Positions 13,035-17,160 of a stretch of 17,160 nt of DNA are shown here, one piece after another. The stretch lies in the NCBI GenBank assembly GCA_005223375.1, contig RXOD01004923.1, positions 1 to 17,160 of the forward strand, written 5' to 3'. Numbering within the stretch: position 1 is the first letter of the stretch; each line of letters begins with the position of its first letter. Source of the stretch: Amoebophrya sp. AT5.2. Its lineage: Eukaryota; Sar; Dinophyceae; Syndiniales; Amoebophryaceae. The translations under genes and the position numbers were made by a program. The notes below the pieces were generated by a model. That model made no database searches and was not told the origin of the DNA. It saw only the letters and a program-made list of their open reading frames with translations.

Positions 13035-16000
13035 ATGGAGGAGTCCAAGATTGTGGAGCGAGTTCTCGAGTGCAGTTTCGAGCCCTCCAGTCCCCACTTC
13101 GTGAAGGCCGTCGTCGATCAGTTGACTGAGGCCGAAGCGCCCTCTTTCAACCGTGCCGACCTTATTGTCGAGGCGAAATGCGGGCTTCTCGCCCCGACGA
13201 GCCCCAACCCGCAGATGCGGCAGCTCGTCTACCTGCACTCGTGTTTTCTCCGCGCCGACGACTTCGCGAAGAAGTCGAAGGGCGTGACCGATGAGGTGAA
13301 GAAGAAGCTGCCGGATTTGATGCGGCTGCTCGCGCGGTACGCAAATCTGGTGCTCACGATGCCGGAGCTTTTCTCGGACCCGGACGGCAACGGCAACATG
13401 AGCGTGGTGGCCGGCTCCGCTTTGCTGCGCGAAATCTTCTGTCCGGGCAGCACTGCAGCCACAGCACCAGCAGGTGGGGGGTTGGGCTTAACGACGGGGA
13501 CTGCGGGCGGGAGCAGCAGTAGTTCGACGATGGGCTCTGGCGCGCCTCAGGGCCAGCGTGTGTTTTCTCTGAACTTCACGCACCTGCTGGCGACGACGAT
13601 AGTGGAGGAGCTCGATCCCCAGGACGATGCGGAGCAGACGGTGCGCAACCTGTTCGAGCCGGCACTGGACGAGCTGATGCAGCGGCTGAAGGGAAGGCAG
13701 TTCGCCGACCACAAGATGTACGACTTGGGCTTCTTCACGAGTCTGATGAAGACGAAGGGCTACCTCCCCAGGGTAGTCGCGAAGTACTCGAAGCAGTTTC
13801 TGCCGGAGGCGCAGAAATCGCTTTATTCCACCAAAATCGCGCCGCAGGGCTTCGTGCTGCAGATGGAGTCGATGATCGGCTCGCTGCTCTGCCCCACGAC
13901 GATGGACACGCTGCTGTACAAAGAAAGTTCAGTGCGGAAAATGCACTTCGAAGGAGCAACGAAAAAAGGACACCGAACAGTGCAAGCGAGTCAAGGAACA
14001 CTTCGGAGCACGCTGGGACAGGTTGAATTTTCTTCGTGGTTTTGGATGATAAACTACCAGCGTGCTGAATCTTCAAGCTTTAGAACTTCAGAACTACAGC
14101 GCCAACCATTTTTACACCTTCTCTTTCTCGCTATACTCTCTCTTACGACTGAATCGGCAGGTGATGGAGCAGGCTTTGGATGTGATCAATCCTCTTCTTC
14201 GCGCCGGCGACGAGAGTCGCGAGGGGGTGTTGAAATGGTTATCCGAGGCCCTGAAGGGGAACGAGCCCCGCGCGAAGGGGGCCAACCAGATTCACGAGGG
14301 CGGGGACCACCAGCACTTCCTCGACACGCTCGAGAACTCGCCCCTGCCGATCCACCAGAACTTGGATATGCGGCTCATGATGCAGCTCCAAAACTGCCGG
14401 ACGCACGGGTACTCTACACCCGGATTCGGGCTGAATCTCTTCTGGCTCCTACTAGAACTCAACCGCCCCGTGAAGCTGAGCGCAAGCGGCAACGTGCTTG
14501 ATCCCGCGATCTTTGGGAGCGACGCGGAGGCCGGCAAGCTGCTCGCAGCACTAGCAGATGATGCGAAAATGGGCGACGAGGAAACCGTGAAGCTCGCGAA
14601 GTCCTCACTGAGGATGGCAAACCTGGACGAGAACGGGAACGAGAAGAAGTTCAAGTTCGCAACGCAGGTGTTTTCGCTGTTGTTGAAGGCGTTCCACGTG
14701 TGCCTGGTCCCGGTCGTGAAGGAGGACATGTGCTTCGTGTCCGGATTCAGCCACCTGTGGACGAAGGCGCCGGAGAAGGCCGATCCTTGCTTTATGAAGC
14801 GAGACCAGATCATCATCGATTGGTATGAAAGTAACTTTGGTATAGTACTAGGTAAAAGTGGGAGGTCGAGGTCCCCGTCCCCAATTGGGTGGCCGCGAGT
14901 GCGTCAGCGCCGGGCGGTTTCAGTGATTTTTCTCCGTTGTGGGGCGTAGGGGGCAGATGAGGGTGGGGGGACGGTGTCGGGAGATAAGCCATTGGGAGGC
15001 CGGTGTAGGCTGTAGCGGAAATCCACTGATTGCATATCATGGAGACAATGCATGGAAATCATGCTCATGGTGATAGGGCCTGAAAGCAGAGCAAAATATG
15101 GTTATGGCGCCTCCTAGGGTTGCGATATATTGTTAGAAGCTCTAGCTCTAGCTCTAGTGCCATAGGAGCGCCAGTCTTGCCACCGCGAAAGGCTGCCTTT
15201 TTCCCTATTGGACTTCTTCAAATAATTGCAGACTTCTTCTGGGAACAACCGCAGGGGACCCCGAAGACCCCCCCAATTTCATTATACCAAAAATTAAAAT
15301 TGCAGCTACTTACCAACTGGTCCCGCCATATGCTTTGGCGAGCACCTCTGCATCGAGACGATCGTGCAGCAGGAGCAGTTTTTGTCTGCGCTCGTGCACG
15401 GCGTGAATCTCCTCTGCTTGTACCTCCTCACGGCTGCCTACCCGTCCTGTCGGTCGAAGGTCAGCGAGCGGCCGGACCGGCCGATCGACGCTTTTTCGGG
15501 CGTGGCCATCCCGCCGAAGGACGTGTCCCCGGAGTGGAGCGTGCTGCCCACCGTGCTGATCGAGAACTTGGTCGCAATTTTAGAGTACTTCCGCGACGTT
15601 CAGCACCCTCCGACCGCACAGCACGCGTTTTACCAGCGCATCGATGCGGACATTTTGCTGCTCACGCTGGTTTTTATCCTTGGCGCGGGCGACCACGTGA
15701 AGAACCCGTCCACGCGCGGCAAGGTCGTCAACGTGATCAGCTACCTGATCAAGAACGCGAAGTTCTCCAACCGGCTGCAGGAGTTTTTGCCGGTGGCGAA
15801 CAACATGATTCCCTCCTGCATCAACGTGTTCAACGCCGTGGAGAAGACGAAGCAGTCGTACTACGACATCCGGATGCAGCTGAAGTTCCAGCTGCGGGTG
15901 CCGATCATGGAGCTGTTCGGCATGCTGATACCGAAGGAGGAGCACAAGGCAAACCTGCGGCGGTACGCGCTGAACTACGAAGAGGACTTTCTGAAGTTCT

Positions 16001-16848
16001 TGAACCTACTCATGTCGGACGCGACGCTGCAACTCGACGAGGGGATGGACACGCTGGCGGCCATCCGGAAACGAGCGGCAAAAAGAGCAGCAGGAACAGC
16101 AGCAGCAGCGCCGGCAGGAGGCGACGACCTGGAAGAGCTGCTGGCGACGGGGACAGCAGGCACTTTCTTAGTTTAAGTCTACTAGTTGCTGTTTTGGACC
16201 TATGGAGCGAAAGCGATACATGGTGCGTATTGCAGTGAGGATGTACAGCTTTTGATAGAAGACCGCTTTTTGCAACCGCACTCCAGGCGTCGGCGTGGAC
16301 CGCGGCGGTATCCAGGATGATGAGCGCAACGAGCAGGGTGAGGATCTGTACCGGCGCAGTCGGCGCGACCCTAAGGAACACTGCGTGACCTACATGAAAC
16401 TTGGGTTCCGGACCATCAAGACCCTCCACAGCATCACGCAGGAAGCCACGGAGATGATCACGAAAAAGGGCTTGGTCCTGCAGCAGATGATACACAACTG
16501 CCTCAACGCCTGCCTGGACAGGTACAGCGATTGCTTAGGCAATGCCACTAATTGCAAACGCAACTGTTGTACGTAGATGTAGAAGTGTAGATGAAGCCGA
16601 AGCCTAGCGCGAGTACCTGGAGGCGCCGGGCACGGGCTTGAAGCTCAAAGATGGTCACGCTGCAATAGGAATAGCTCAAACTATACTATTAGATGCATGA
16701 AACTACAACACACAGGCTCGTGGGCCCGAAATGCATGCAGCTGAAGGGCCAGAGCAGAGACTTCGAGGAGTATCACTTCAAACCTGTGGAACTGTTAAGC
16801 ATGATTTGCGACATGTACTCGACGATAGCCGCCGTCGAGAAGGACAAG
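13035..16848 (+). CDS. Ubiquitin conjugation factor E4 (UBE4/Ufd2 family), 3' part beyond the window
   Basis: The exons are 13035-14021, 14161-14822, 15306-16170, 16316-16521 and 16716-16848; they join in frame to 951 codons with no stop. E4 factors extend short ubiquitin chains on substrates and work with Cdc48/p97 in protein degradation. The sequence follows the Ufd2 core end to end. The N-terminal part has FNRADLI and PQMRQLVYLHSCFLRADDF. The mid part has STPGFGLNLFWLLLELNRPV, which parallels the start of the conserved human core. Next come VLPTVLIENLVAILEYF and LDEGMDTLAAIRK, matching the LDESLESLKRI region. The last exon has LVGPKCMQLK and YHFKPVELLSMICDMYSTI, matching LCGPKCRDLKV and YGFEPKKLL. 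The U-box that gives E3/E4 activity should lie to the right of the final donor (GTACTA at 16849) and is not seen. The start ATG sits in CACCATGGAG. The donor at 14022 (CAG/GTTGAA) was chosen because it keeps phase 0 and continues the family alignment. Intron 2 is the repeat element at 14823-15330. Exon 4 could instead start at 16287, but only 16316 matches the phase of donor 16171. Confidence 0.92.
14823..15330. mobile_element. Introner-like repeat element, copy 2, forming intron 2 of the UBE4 gene
   Basis: The element begins at the donor GTATGAAAGT in TTGGTATG and ends in CTTACCAACTGGTCCC, followed by GCCATA. It is collinear with 387-845: AGTACTAGGT at 14844-14853; TTGGGTGGC at 14885-14893; a GTGGGGCGTAGGGGG block near 14938-14952; AAGCCATTGG near 14985; 15067-15096; and 15309-15330. 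Its inverted repeat is degenerate (left TTGGTATGAAAGT, right ACTTACCAA). The best canonical acceptor is TTGCAG at 15305. The alternative edge at 15320, equivalent to the non-AG edge of copy 1, also keeps the frame. No protein is encoded. Confidence 0.72.
15139..15156. repeat. Three tandem GCTCTA units inside element copy 2
   Basis: GCTCTA occurs three times in a row and is followed by a further G. Copy 1 lacks this run, so it arose or was lost after the copies separated. Confidence 0.8.
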
Positions 16849-17160
16849 GTACTAATATACACTTATACATTAAAATTGAATTTTTTTTCACCACGGTGCT
16901 GAGCGGTGTGCAGGAACCCCGTCAGATGTCTCCTAGCGCGCTCCTAGCTGCCTCCTAGCCGCCTCCTAGCTGCCTCCTGGCTGTTCCGTAGCTGTTCAGA
17001 GGTCCGGCGCTGTTCCGCGCGTGTGCCGTACGTGTTCAGAGCCTCGCGCAGGTCGCTGGCGTAGCGTCCGGCGGCGGTCCTGCTCGGCTCTGGGGCGTCT
17101 CGTGGCGGATCCGCGGGCGCCTCTGCGGCCTGATCGGAAGCCGTTTCCGGGGCCCTCTCC
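16849..17160 (+). other. Start of the next UBE4 intron, running off the window
   Basis: After the phase-0 donor GTACTA at 16849 there is an AT-rich stretch, a poly-T run near 16882-16889, then GC-rich sequence with a tandem repeat. The expected segment between the Ufd2 core and the U-box was not found in any frame, so the next exon is probably to the right. Confidence 0.6.
16930..16984. repeat. Five tandem 11-bp units (CTCCTAGCNGC-like)
   Basis: Consecutive units are CTCCTAGCGCG, CTCCTAGCTGC, CTCCTAGCCGC, CTCCTAGCTGC and CTCCTGGCTGT. After that the periodicity decays into CTGTTCCG and CTGTTCAG motifs. The repeat lies within the last visible UBE4 intron. Confidence 0.85.

Noticed and set aside
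16178..16570. A separate small protein starting at ATG 16295
   Set aside because: The sequence aligns with the Ufd2 core and joins in frame to flanking UBE4 exons, so it is an internal exon.
16944..17160. Minus-strand frame open to the window edge, Ala/Arg/Glu-rich
   Set aside because: Several frames are open in this GC-rich repeat region and no start or motif is visible, so coding cannot be supported.

Overview
The window reads as nuclear DNA of a protist with spliceosomal introns. It holds four protein genes, all on the + strand and head to tail: the 3' end of a tail-anchored SNARE-like gene, a complete DBP2/DDX5-type DEAD-box RNA helicase, a large gene that starts as an inward-rectifier (Kir) potassium channel and appears to continue into a CLIC/DHAR-like glutathione S-transferase module, and the first 951 codons of a UBE4/Ufd2 ubiquitin-chain elongation factor that runs off the right edge. 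GC-rich third codon positions, same-strand gene order, short introns and intron-borne repeats suggest an alveolate, possibly a dinoflagellate relative such as a syndinian parasite. No marker gene fixes this, so the lineage is inference.

Layout: 1-311 no recognised gene; 312-911 (perhaps to 1138) SNARE-like 3' exons, interrupted by a repeat element; 1139-1886 spacer and 5' region; 1887-5608 helicase in six exons with GT-AG introns (549 aa when joined); 5609-6633 spacer; 6634-12218 Kir-GST gene, probably four exons (about 1777 aa); 12219-13034 spacer; 13035 to beyond 17160 UBE4-like gene, five exons seen, with the U-box not reached.

Two results stand out. First, the Kir channel reading frame appears joined to a CLIC/DHAR-type GST fold, which would put a redox or glutathione-binding module on a potassium channel. 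The join depends on two very short introns inferred from codon bias and frame, so two adjacent genes remain possible. Second, the intron in the SNARE-like gene and an intron in the UBE4 gene are copies of one dispersed element (about 450 and 500 nt). They share several blocks and their right ends, and the first copy carries perfect 13-bp terminal inverted repeats that overlap the exon-intron junctions. This is the expected form of an introner, an intron-generating mobile element.

The four genes share no obvious pathway (membrane fusion, RNA remodelling, ion transport, ubiquitin chain extension). They look like ordinary neighbours and not a functional cluster. No tRNA, rRNA, CRISPR array or bacterial-type operon was seen.
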